Below are positions 1 to 6,516 of a DNA stretch of 6,563 nt, piece by piece. Position numbers and translations under genes: made by a program. The stretch comes from an uncultured Collinsella sp. (GTDB lineage: Bacteria; Actinomycetota; Coriobacteriia; Coriobacteriales; Coriobacteriaceae): positions 1 through 6,563 of the forward strand of contig CAAENY010000078.1 in NCBI GenBank assembly GCA_900757465.1, read 5' to 3'. Position 1 is the first letter of the stretch. The number at the start of each line of letters is the position of its first letter. The notes under the pieces are model-generated. The model did no database searches. It saw only the letters and a program-made list of their open reading frames with translations, and was not told where the DNA came from.

Positions 1-93
1 ACGAGGTGACGGCCAGGTGCCGGGAGCTATTCCCGCGTTGCGCTAGCTGCGGAAACGCTAACACCGTTCAGGCTGTTGCGTTGAGATTGAAAA
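1..93. other. Left-edge region downstream of the transporter gene
   Basis: Two short stem-loops are visible: CGGGA/TCCCG (21-35) and GCGTT plus CGC pairing with GCG plus AACGC (35-58). Neither has a T tract on either strand. A plus-strand frame is open from the window edge to a TAG at 44-46, which would fit the tail of a convergent gene, but 14 codons are too few to support a call. Confidence 0.3.
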
Positions 94-107
94 TCAACCT
101 GATTTTC
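89..107 (-). repeat. Perfect 8-bp inverted repeat spanning the transporter stop codon
   Basis: GAAAATCA and TGATTTTC flank a three-base spacer, and the TGA stop of the transporter gene (96-94) lies in one arm. The stem is AT-rich and has no T run beyond the arm itself, so it is at best a weak or bidirectional terminator or an mRNA 3'-end stabiliser. Confidence 0.4.
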
Positions 108-1068
108 GGCGCAAGAAATCGAAATGCGTCTCGCTCAAGATAATCGAAAGAAAGATGAGCGCGAAGCCGGCGAGCAGGCGCGAGGTGAGCGCCTCCCCCA
201 TCAGCAGCACCGAGAACAGCACGCCCGAAGGCGACTCCATCGAAAGGAGCAGTGAGCCCGTCGAGGCCGAGACATGCGCCAAGCCGACGTTTTGGATGAG
301 CAGAGCCGCGCATGTGCAACCAACCGAGAGAAACGCCATCGCGCTGATAAAGCTCGGCGTCCACACGGACAGAGGCGCTTGGGTCTCGAATAGCAGCGAC
401 GTTGCCAGGCTCAGCACGCCGTTGCCCACAAACATCCAAAACGTGATGACGTTGATGTCCATTTTGCGACCGTACTTGGCAGTCACCGCCATCTGGATGG
501 CGAAAAAGACCGCACCCGCCAGCGTAATGACATCACCGATGTTGAATTCAACGCTATCGAGCGCCACCAAGCCAATGCCCGCCAAGCACAGCAGCGCCGC
601 GCCCAGGTTATAGCGGGTGAGTTTTTCGCCGCTCAGAAAATAGCTCGCGAACGGCACAACGATGCAATACGTGCCCGTCAAAAAAGCATTCTTGCCCGCC
701 GTGGTGTGCGCCAGACCGACTGTCTGCAGGGCGTAGGCGGCCCACATAAGTGCGCCCATGCCAAGTCCGACGATAAGGTTGCGGGCGTTGAGGTGCGCGA
801 TGATGCGCTTGTGGAAGATGAAAAACATGACCAACGCCGCAGGCAGAAAGCGCACGTAGAGCAGTTCGAACACCGGAATGGTGTCGAGCGCGTCCTTCAT
901 GGTCGTAAAGGAGTAGCCCCAGACGACTGCCACCGAAAGCAGCAGGACTTTCCAGAACAGCGGCGAGCGAGCGCCGGCGCCGCGGGAGGTGCCGCCCGCG
1001 CCCAGGTCCTCGCGAGCAACAGGGCTATCGGGCATCATTTCGATATTGTCAGTGGCATGCTGGGCCAT
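94..1068 (-). CDS. DMT superfamily (EamA-type) transporter, 324 aa
   Basis: This is an integral membrane protein of the drug/metabolite transporter superfamily; members export or import small metabolites, and the substrate cannot be read from sequence. About ten hydrophobic helices can be picked out from residue 39 to 315, arranged as two EamA repeats (about 41-170 and 178-313). Family-like signatures are GYSFTTMKDAL at 51-61, TTAGKNAFLTG at 122-132 at the start of helix 4, SGEKLT at 146-151, and the second-repeat equivalent GEALTS at 291-296. The length is normal for the family. The first 38 residues are hydrophilic and longer than usual, but the ATG at 1068 has a GAGG seven bases upstream, while the in-frame Met11/Met12 have no ribosome binding site, so the long form is preferred. 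It lies 201 bp downstream of the YhgE/Pip operon, beyond a terminator, so it is probably transcribed separately. Family assignment is firm; function is not. Confidence 0.93.
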   Translation of the reverse strand: MAQHATDNIEMMPDSPVAREDLGAGGTSRGAGARSPLFWKVLLLSVAVVWGYSFTTMKDALDTIPVFELLYVRFLPAALVMFFIFHKRIIAHLNARNLIVGLGMGALMWAAYALQTVGLAHTTAGKNAFLTGTYCIVVPFASYFLSGEKLTRYNLGAALLCLAGIGLVALDSVEFNIGDVITLAGAVFFAIQMAVTAKYGRKMDINVITFWMFVGNGVLSLATSLLFETQAPLSVWTPSFISAMAFLSVGCTCAALLIQNVGLAHVSASTGSLLLSMESPSGVLFSVLLMGEALTSRLLAGFALIFLSIILSETHFDFLRRKSG

Positions 1069-1269
1069 AGGGCATCCTCGCGCTCAATCTGGGCGTGGTG
1101 TCCGCACGCGCATGGCTGCGTGCCGCCTCATGGTCAAATAAAAGCAGGGCGCACCGGACCCCCGGCACGCCCCGCTACTGTAGCAACAACCAAGCAGCCC
1201 GTGCAATTCACTACGCTAAAGCATCGGGTTGGAAGATCTCGATGTTCCGACGGCGTTTACGTTGCTGAA
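1069..1269 (-). other. Intergenic region between the YhgE/Pip operon and the transporter gene
   Basis: Apart from the terminator, this 201-bp gap holds a hyphenated palindrome GCTAC-T-GTAGC (1174-1184) touching the terminator stem, and a 6-bp hairpin GCACGC/GCGTGC (1104-1123) in the likely leader of the transporter gene. A TTGACC at the end of the terminator tail (1130-1135 on the minus strand) resembles a -35 box, but no good -10 box lies 16-18 bases further on. The transporter promoter therefore cannot be placed. No small gene is supported. Confidence 0.5.
1134..1172 (-). terminator. Rho-independent terminator of the YhgE/Pip operon
   Basis: On the minus strand, the arms GGGCGTGCCGG (1172-1162) and CCGGTGCGCCC (1157-1147) pair over 11 bp, with two G-U wobbles and a four-base GGGT loop. 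A T-rich tail TGCTTTTATTT follows (1146-1136). No T tract exists on the other side, so it acts only for minus-strand transcripts. It sits 98 bp after the stop of the second YhgE/Pip gene and 66 bp before the transporter start, separating the two units. Confidence 0.87.
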
Positions 1270-3459
1270 CTAAATCAATTTGGTTGACTCCAGTTTTTCG
1301 ATGATCCAGTCGTTGGCTTTGATGACCGGGCGGCGGAAGACGACGCCCAGTGCCAGCGACGGAATCAGATAGCTCGCCAGAATGCCTAGCTCAATCCAGT
1401 ACTCCATGTGGTACGCACCGGCCATGGCGGCATGCATGGCGTTGATGCCGTGGGTGAACGGCAGGAACGGATAGATCGCCTGGAACACGGGGCCGGTCAT
1501 CTCGATGGGGAACGTGCCGCCCGAACCGCCGACCTGCATGACCAGCAGCACGACGGCGAGCGCCTTGCCGATATCGCCAAACGAAACCGTAAGCGTGTAG
1601 ACGATATTGGAGAACACGAGACTCGCGACCCAGCCCGCCAGCACAAACTGCAGCGGGTCGTCGCACTGGATGCCAAAGAACAGGATGTCGCCCGCACACA
1701 CGAGCGTTGCCTGCAGCAGGGCCAGACCGCCAAAGAACAGGTAGCGGCCCAGGTAGATCTCGTGCAGGCGCACGGGGATGAGCTCGTTGATAAGCTCATC
1801 GTCAACCGAGACCTTCATCATGGCCGCCAGCACAATCGAGCCCACCCAGAGCGACAGAATCGTGTAGAACGGTGCCATGGCCGAACCGTAGTTGCGAATC
1901 GGATAGACCGGCTTGCGATCGAGCGCGACGGGGCCGGAAAGCGACACGGCCAGACCCTCGGGATCATTGCCGATCATCGTCTTGATCGTAGCGAGGTCAT
2001 CCGACATCAAGGCGCCGTCGAGCTCGTCCTTAAACGCGCTGATCTTGTCCGACGCCTCGCCCAGCTGATCAGAAGCCTTGTTGACCAGCTTTGCAGCCTT
2101 GGAGAGGCCCTTTGCCAGCGAACCGGACGCGTCGGTCAGGCCGCCTACGGCGCTATCCAGGTCGCCCGAGATGCCATCAAGCGAGTCCAGAATGCCCGAA
2201 ACCGTCTTCTTGAGCTCCTTGGCCTTAACCGAGAACGTGGAATCGTAATCGGATTTGGCGCCCGCGATGCCGGCCTTGGCATCGGCGATGGCCTGATCGA
2301 CCTCGGCACGCGAGTTGTTGACCTCGGCCATGCTATCGGAGAGAGACTTCGCGGTGGCCGCCAGATCCTTGGCGTTGTTGCGATACTCCACAGCAATCCT
2401 GCTCAGCGATGTTGCCACAGACTTGAGGCTGTCCTGGAGTTTTTCGTCAGTCACCTGATCGGCAAAGCTGCGGAGCTGGTCGGCCGTGGCGTCGATATCG
2501 TCGGCACGCGTGTTGAGCGCCGCCGCGGCATCGTTGAGCTGGGACACTGTAAGGTCGACATGTTGATTCGCGGCATCAAATGCCTTCGCAAGCTCGGCGG
2601 ACACGTTGTCAAACGAGCCCGCGCTTCCGTCAATCGCGGCATTGATGGCGTCGTTGGCGTCCTTCAGCGCTTCCTTGGAATTGCTAATACCGCTCTTGAC
2701 ATGCTCTATCAGCTGCTTCGTTGACTCATCGACCGTGCCCGTCTGCTTGAGCATGCCGCTCGCCGACGTCAGTGAATCGGACGTGGAGCTCAAAATGCCC
2801 GCCAGCGACGAAGCATTTGCCTGAACGTCTCGCAGGTCCTCAATCGAATCGCCGAGCGTCGAGGACAGGTTGGCGATAAAGTTGCTGACCTGGTCGGTGC
2901 TCATGTAATCGAGCAGGCTGGACACCGTCTTAAGACCGATGGTCGTGATGGTCTCGGTAAAGGTCTCGTTGACCTGGTTCTGAACGGCACTCGAGCCCTT
3001 TTCGGTCACGATCTGGGCGATGGCGTTGGCCTTCTGGTTCTCATAGAACTCGATATCAGCGTGTTTCACGTCGGTCGAGAAAAGCGTCATCATGTCAGCG
3101 CTAAACGTTTTGGGGATAACGACGGCAGCATAGTACGCGCCCGACTTAACGCCCTCGATAGCCTTTTCGCGATTGTTGAGCACAACCCAATCGAAGCTCT
3201 CGTTGCCGCGCAGGGTGGCGGTTACGTTTTCGCCCACATTGACCTCGACGGGAATCAAATCGCTCTCGTAGCCCTCGTCGGTGTTGACCACGGCGATCTT
3301 AAGATTGCCGGTGTTGCCGTACGGATCCCAGCTGCCGGCGATGTTAAACCACGCGTACAGACACGGTACGATAATGAGGCCCATCACGACAACCAAGCCG
3401 ATCACGGAGCGAGACACGTTTTGGACATCGCGCTTAAACAGATGCAGGATGTTCTTCAT
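1270..3459 (-). CDS. YhgE/Pip family membrane protein, 729 aa (second gene of operon)
   Basis: This is a full-length YhgE/Pip family protein. The N-terminal region has the basic LFKRD motif (7-11), a membrane helix at about 19-41, WDPYGNT at 44-50 and YYAAVVIPKTFS at 109-120. Residues 160-500 form an Ala/Ser/Asp-rich, cysteine-free, predicted helical stalk outside the cell. The C-terminal membrane domain begins at VYPIRNYGSAMAPFYT (518-533) and has about five helices (528-549, 572-593, 604-625, 630-648, 687-708), with the GGSGGTFPIEM and YPFLPFTHGIN segments between 644 and 673. It ends 18 residues after the last RP motif. The ATG directly abuts the TAA of the upstream paralogue, and AAAGGAGGTGA gives an excellent ribosome binding site. 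Known relatives act in phage adsorption (Lactococcus Pip, Bacillus YueB) or beside type VII secretion. The role here is unknown; pairing with the upstream product is inferred from gene order and matching ectodomain length. Confidence 0.95.
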   Translation of the reverse strand: MKNILHLFKRDVQNVSRSVIGLVVVMGLIIVPCLYAWFNIAGSWDPYGNTGNLKIAVVNTDEGYESDLIPVEVNVGENVTATLRGNESFDWVVLNNREKAIEGVKSGAYYAAVVIPKTFSADMMTLFSTDVKHADIEFYENQKANAIAQIVTEKGSSAVQNQVNETFTETITTIGLKTVSSLLDYMSTDQVSNFIANLSSTLGDSIEDLRDVQANASSLAGILSSTSDSLTSASGMLKQTGTVDESTKQLIEHVKSGISNSKEALKDANDAINAAIDGSAGSFDNVSAELAKAFDAANQHVDLTVSQLNDAAAALNTRADDIDATADQLRSFADQVTDEKLQDSLKSVATSLSRIAVEYRNNAKDLAATAKSLSDSMAEVNNSRAEVDQAIADAKAGIAGAKSDYDSTFSVKAKELKKTVSGILDSLDGISGDLDSAVGGLTDASGSLAKGLSKAAKLVNKASDQLGEASDKISAFKDELDGALMSDDLATIKTMIGNDPEGLAVSLSGPVALDRKPVYPIRNYGSAMAPFYTILSLWVGSIVLAAMMKVSVDDELINELIPVRLHEIYLGRYLFFGGLALLQATLVCAGDILFFGIQCDDPLQFVLAGWVASLVFSNIVYTLTVSFGDIGKALAVVLLVMQVGGSGGTFPIEMTGPVFQAIYPFLPFTHGINAMHAAMAGAYHMEYWIELGILASYLIPSLALGVVFRRPVIKANDWIIEKLESTKLI
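3311..3360 (-). repeat. Conserved segment shared by the two YhgE/Pip genes (copy in second gene)
   Basis: This 50-bp stretch encodes the end of the first membrane helix and the WDPYGN motif. It matches 6050-6099 in the first gene at 40 of 50 bases, including a shared GGATCC. It marks common descent of the two genes; the stalk regions between the shared ends are far more diverged. Confidence 0.7.
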
Positions 3460-6276
3460 TTATGCCTCACCTCCTTTGGAGTGCTTGCCAAGCGCGGTGG
3501 TATCTCCATCATTTGTGGCTGTGCTGTCGCTGCCCTGAGATTTATGGTGCGAGCCGATATGCGGCAAGCGGCCCGTGGACTGATCGTCGCCCTTGGCACC
3601 ACGCTCGCTGGCGTTGAGGCCAAACATGTGGCGGGCGGCAGGAATGGCGGCCGTGTGTTCGCGCATCTCGCGACGCAGGTCCTCATCCGAAAGCGCCGAG
3701 ATGCGCATCTGGGTATTGAGGCTCGCGCGGATATATTCGATATTGATAAGCCAGCCGCAGATGGCAATAACCGAGATGATCCAAATAACAAGCAGGATAA
3801 TCTTGCCGTTATTGTCGATATCGAGAACCGTCGACAGGACAAAGAGCAGGACCTGAACGCCCACCACGGCGGCAAAACCGCCCTTGATGTAGTACGGGTA
3901 GCGATGTTCAAAGGCGACCGCATGATCGAGCAGCTCGCGACGGTACGAATCGGAATCGAGCATGACACGCATGGCCGTGCGCAGCGAGTAGCGCTGGCGC
4001 GGCAGGTCGTTGGACTCGCAAATCATCATACCGGTCGTGGAAAGCTGTTTATCAAAGAGCAGGTTAAGGTTGAGCAGCAGCGGACGCAGCTGCAGGCCGA
4101 TAAAGAGCGCCACGATCAAGAACACGCCCAGAATGCACAGGTTAAACAGGTAGTTGAACGAATACATACCGCCGACCGTCTCGCGCAGCAGATTGATGCC
4201 GTAGGTAAAGGGCAGCAGCGGGTGCAGCCACTGGAAGAAGCCGGGCATCATCTCGATGGGGTACATGCCCGACGAACCCGGGATCTGCACGATGACGAGA
4301 ATGACGCCGATAGCCTTGCCGATATGCTTAAACGTGGTGGACAGCGCATAGATGATATTGACGTAGGTGAACGAAATGGCGATGCCGCCCAGCACGAACA
4401 GCAGCGGGCTGACGCACTGCACGCCAATCACCAGATCGCCTACCGTAACGATGATGGCCTGCAACGCGCCCAGGATCACCATGAGCAACCAGCGGCCAAA
4501 GTAGCCTTGGCGCGCCGTAAAGCTGCCAACACCTTCACGGTCGACCTCGAGCTTGTAAATGGCGATGAGCACATAGCCGCCCACCCAAAGCGCCAGATTG
4601 GTGTAGAAGGGAGCGATGCCCGAGCCAAAGCTCTTGACCGGATAGATTGACTTGGACGTCAACTCAACCGGAGACGCCATGAAATCTGCCACGTCATTGA
4701 CATCGACGCCCATCAGATCGGCCAGCTCGCCCATGGACTCGGAGGTCTGCAGCGCCGCGATGTCATTGGCGGCGGTTGCAAGCTTGTCCTGGACCTTGGC
4801 AAGCGAGGAATCGGTCTGGGACAGCGTGGTCTTGGCCTGGCCGAGCGTAGCGCTAAGCTGCGCCAACGTGCCGCGCGCATTTGCAAGTGTAGGTGTCATA
4901 CCCGAGACGATACCGGTCAGGTCGCCCGAAACGGCAGCAAAAGAGTCGAGCGCGCTCGAGGCCTTCGGCAGCGCGTTTTGGCCCAAGTCCGTCTGGGCTT
5001 GGCCAAGGTTGGTCGCACCGGTATGAATTGCGTTATTGATAGCGTCACTGGCACCCGAAACAGCCGCCGCGTCATTCGCCATGGCGCTCGACTGCGCGGA
5101 CAGACCGTCCTTGATGCTCTGAAGCTTTTCATTCTGCTCTCGAAGCAAATCGATGGTCGATACAATGCGCGCGTCAATTTCCTCGGAACCTGTCGACGTG
5201 TCATTGGCGAGAATCTCCAAGTGCCCGATAACGGCCTTATTGTGGTCGATCGTCGCTTGAAGAGACTCGAGCGAGTTGTCGATACGGGTGGTCGTAGATG
5301 TGACCGCGCCCGTCAGCTTGCCGATGGCAGCGTTCGCAGAGGCCGACGTCTTGGTGAGCGCAAGGCTGCCTTCCGAGAGCGCCTTGGAGAGCGAGGTGAT
5401 GGAGTTGCCCGCCGTGGTGCGAGCTTCGCTCAGCAGGTCGTTGCTCTGGGAGATCGCCTGCGTCAGCGACGGTGCCTGGCCTTGCAAGCCGGCAAGTGCC
5501 GCATCAGCCGAGGCGATAGCGCCACTCGTCTTATCGATGGCGGCATTCATATCGCCAATCGAATCGCGCACCTCGCCCAAGGTGTCGGACGCCTCGGACA
5601 CCGAACTTGCCAGCGAGTCCTGAGTCTGGGTTGCCTTGTCCTTTAAATCGACACCGGCATCCTTGGCGATACCGGCAACAGTCTTGCCTACCGTAGAGAC
5701 AAATTCCGAGTTGATCTGCTCCTCGATGGTGTTTGCACCGGTATCGGTAACCTTGGGCGCAATGGCGCTCTTCTTCTCATTGACGTAGTACGTGAGCTTG
5801 GGCTGATGGTAGTTGCCGTCGAGCATCGAAACCAGGTTATCCGAGAAGTTCTTGGGAATCACGATAGCGGCATAGTACTCGCCGCTCTCGACGCCCTCCT
5901 TGGCATCGGCCGTCGAGTCGACGAACGTCCAGCCCAACTGATGATTCTCCTTGAGCTGGTCGACCACTTTGTCGCCAGCGTTGAGCTCACCCACCAAGTC
6001 GTTTTGGGTGCCTCGATCGTTGTTGGCGATAGCAATCTTGATGCCTTGGGTGTTTCCATACGGATCCCAGTTTGCCACGATGTTATACCAGGCATACAGC
6101 GAGGGAATAACGCACACGCCTAGGGTAACCACCAGGGCGACGGGGTTCACAAGCAGTCGCTTAATGTCGCGCTTAAATATCGCAAAGGACACCTTTGCAT
6201 TGGATAGTTTGCTGCCGAGACTCACGCTTGGACCATCCATCCTGTCGTTAAATCGAATCGTACTATCGACAACCAT
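3460..6276 (-). CDS. YhgE/Pip family membrane protein with C-terminal two-helix extension, 938 aa (first gene of operon)
   Basis: This is a larger paralogue of the downstream gene. It has IFKRD (33-37), a membrane helix at about 44-66, WDPYGNT (70-76), YYAAIVIPKNFS (134-145), and a long cysteine-free Ala/Ser/Thr-rich helical ectodomain to about 540. The conserved IYPVKSFGSGIAPFYTN (544-560) opens a five-helix membrane domain (557-575, 595-617, 623-645, 652-672, 709-732), with the PGSSGMYPIEM and HPLLPFTYGIN motifs at 666-695. Unlike its partner it continues for about 190 residues: a charged segment (about 750-798), two more helices (799-818 and 825-848), and a polar, probably disordered tail ending in SKGGEA. 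Predicted topology puts both termini in the cytoplasm. An in-frame TGA at 6300-6298 rules out an earlier start. Met1 and Met13 are both possible, and neither has a convincing ribosome binding site. Family membership is sure; the function and the role of the extension are unknown. Confidence 0.95.
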   Translation of the reverse strand: MVVDSTIRFNDRMDGPSVSLGSKLSNAKVSFAIFKRDIKRLLVNPVALVVTLGVCVIPSLYAWYNIVANWDPYGNTQGIKIAIANNDRGTQNDLVGELNAGDKVVDQLKENHQLGWTFVDSTADAKEGVESGEYYAAIVIPKNFSDNLVSMLDGNYHQPKLTYYVNEKKSAIAPKVTDTGANTIEEQINSEFVSTVGKTVAGIAKDAGVDLKDKATQTQDSLASSVSEASDTLGEVRDSIGDMNAAIDKTSGAIASADAALAGLQGQAPSLTQAISQSNDLLSEARTTAGNSITSLSKALSEGSLALTKTSASANAAIGKLTGAVTSTTTRIDNSLESLQATIDHNKAVIGHLEILANDTSTGSEEIDARIVSTIDLLREQNEKLQSIKDGLSAQSSAMANDAAAVSGASDAINNAIHTGATNLGQAQTDLGQNALPKASSALDSFAAVSGDLTGIVSGMTPTLANARGTLAQLSATLGQAKTTLSQTDSSLAKVQDKLATAANDIAALQTSESMGELADLMGVDVNDVADFMASPVELTSKSIYPVKSFGSGIAPFYTNLALWVGGYVLIAIYKLEVDREGVGSFTARQGYFGRWLLMVILGALQAIIVTVGDLVIGVQCVSPLLFVLGGIAISFTYVNIIYALSTTFKHIGKAIGVILVIVQIPGSSGMYPIEMMPGFFQWLHPLLPFTYGINLLRETVGGMYSFNYLFNLCILGVFLIVALFIGLQLRPLLLNLNLLFDKQLSTTGMMICESNDLPRQRYSLRTAMRVMLDSDSYRRELLDHAVAFEHRYPYYIKGGFAAVVGVQVLLFVLSTVLDIDNNGKIILLVIWIISVIAICGWLINIEYIRASLNTQMRISALSDEDLRREMREHTAAIPAARHMFGLNASERGAKGDDQSTGRLPHIGSHHKSQGSDSTATNDGDTTALGKHSKGGEA
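3463..3478 (-). promoter_or_regulatory. Ribosome binding site of the second YhgE/Pip gene, inside the end of the first
   Basis: Read on the minus strand, AAAGGAGGTGA lies ten bases (counted from GGAGG) before the ATG at 3459. It is a near-perfect match to the anti-Shine-Dalgarno sequence. The same bases encode the last residues (KGGEA) of the upstream protein, followed by TAA and then ATG with no gap. Ribosomes finishing the first gene stop on top of the second gene's initiation site, which favours coupled translation. Confidence 0.85.
6050..6099 (-). repeat. Conserved segment shared by the two YhgE/Pip genes (copy in first gene)
   Basis: This is the partner of 3311-3360, identical at 40 of 50 bases without gaps. 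It encodes the same helix end and WDPYGN motif and could serve as a short tract for recombination between the tandem paralogues. Confidence 0.7.
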
Positions 6277-6296
6277 TGTAGTAGGCGCTTTAACGT

Positions 6297-6318
6297 CTCA
6301 AAGCACAATGGTGTTGAG
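6297..6318 (-). other. Leader hairpin of the first YhgE/Pip gene
   Basis: On the minus strand CTCAACAC pairs with GTG and TTGAG, with a two-base CT bulge and a four-base CATT loop. If transcription starts near the TATATT box, this 8-bp hairpin occupies much of the short leader, ending about 20 bases before the ATG. It does not hide a Shine-Dalgarno sequence, because none is visible. Confidence 0.35.
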
Positions 6319-6331
6319 TTTTGCGGGTAGC

Positions 6332-6376
6332 AATATACTACGAAGATGAGTTAACGTACAGATGTACAGTATCCTA
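6332..6376 (-). promoter_or_regulatory. Candidate promoter zone of the YhgE/Pip operon
   Basis: Two -10-like hexamers are visible on the minus strand: TATATT (6337-6332) and TAGGAT (6376-6371). For TATATT a 17-base spacer leads to TGTACG (6360-6355), a weak -35 match, and would give a leader of roughly 50 bases. For TAGGAT no clear -35 is seen. The 12-bp palindrome overlaps the first candidate's -35 box and would cover the start point of the second. The exact start of transcription is not determined. Confidence 0.3.
6356..6367. promoter_or_regulatory. Operator-like palindrome GTACA-GA-TGTAC
   Basis: This is a perfect 5-bp inverted repeat with a two-base spacer, 80 bp upstream of the first YhgE/Pip start. 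The same bases also form a direct repeat, GTACAG at 6356-6361 and 6364-6369, with an 8-bp period. Size and symmetry suit a dimeric repressor of the TetR or a similar class. The regulator is not in the window, so the assignment rests on position and symmetry only. Confidence 0.4.
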
Positions 6377-6435
6377 AATTTCAGCAGGTCACAAAACCAC
6401 AACCCGCACAAATTAGCAATTCAAATAGTCATCGG

Positions 6436-6471
6436 GGACGTTCTTAAACGACTAGTCAAACAAAAACGTCC
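6436..6471 (-). repeat. 36-bp imperfect palindrome centred on ACTAGT
   Basis: The arms begin with GGACGTT and end with AACGTCC, and the centre is GACTAGTC; 13 of 18 positions per arm are symmetrical. Read as minus-strand RNA or single-stranded DNA, three of the five mismatches become G-U (G-T) pairs, leaving only a 2x2 T-T internal loop. No T tract follows, so it is not a normal terminator. It could be a REP-like mobile repeat, an operator, or a structured transcript end. Confidence 0.5.
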
Positions 6472-6482
6472 ATTACAGTCGA

Positions 6483-6516
6483 AATTGTCAGCCCGGGACC
6501 GTCTCGGGCTACGATT
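6483..6516 (+). other. Stable hairpin near the right edge
   Basis: On the plus strand AATTGT, a bulged C, and AGCCCGGGA pair with TCTCGGGCT and ACGATT around a CCG loop: 15 bp with two G-U wobbles. On the minus strand the wobbles become A-C mismatches, so the plus strand folds better. No T tract follows. It may be part of an RNA or leader reading rightwards out of the window, or the remains of a terminator for a neighbour. Confidence 0.4.

Noticed and set aside
2..46. Possible C-terminal tail of a plus-strand gene ending at TAG 44-46
   Set aside because: Only 14 codons are in the window and the sequence is not diagnostic; other frames are also open here.
1..60. T-box or other riboswitch suggested by GGTGCCGGGAG and CCCGCG near the left edge
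   Set aside because: The conserved T-box core is absent and the visible stems are short and local; no other riboswitch core was recognised.
68..439. Minus-strand open frame of 123 codons overlapping the end of the transporter gene
   Set aside because: It is out of frame with the transporter, whose EamA helices continue to residue 315 in its own frame; the translation has no recognisable feature.
706..1287. Plus-strand open frame of 193 codons opposite the transporter start and the intergenic terminator
   Set aside because: It overlaps a convincing transporter gene and a minus-strand terminator, has low-complexity composition and lacks a recognisable ribosome binding site.
1408..2724. Plus-strand open frame of 438 codons opposite the second YhgE/Pip gene
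   Set aside because: Same in-register antisense shadow; the opposite strand has clear YhgE/Pip motifs and a strong ribosome binding site.
3061..4650. Plus-strand open frame of 529 codons crossing the junction of the two YhgE/Pip genes
   Set aside because: It runs exactly in register opposite the codons of both minus-strand genes, and it passes the junction because both genes share one frame. The translation is rich in Arg, His, Gln and Asp with no family signature. It is open because TTA, CTA and TCA codons are rare in the true genes.
1270..6276. Type VII secretion locus (EsaA/YueB-like role for the YhgE/Pip proteins)
   Set aside because: Family resemblance alone is not enough; no WXG100, EssC-like ATPase or LXG toxin gene is present in the window.
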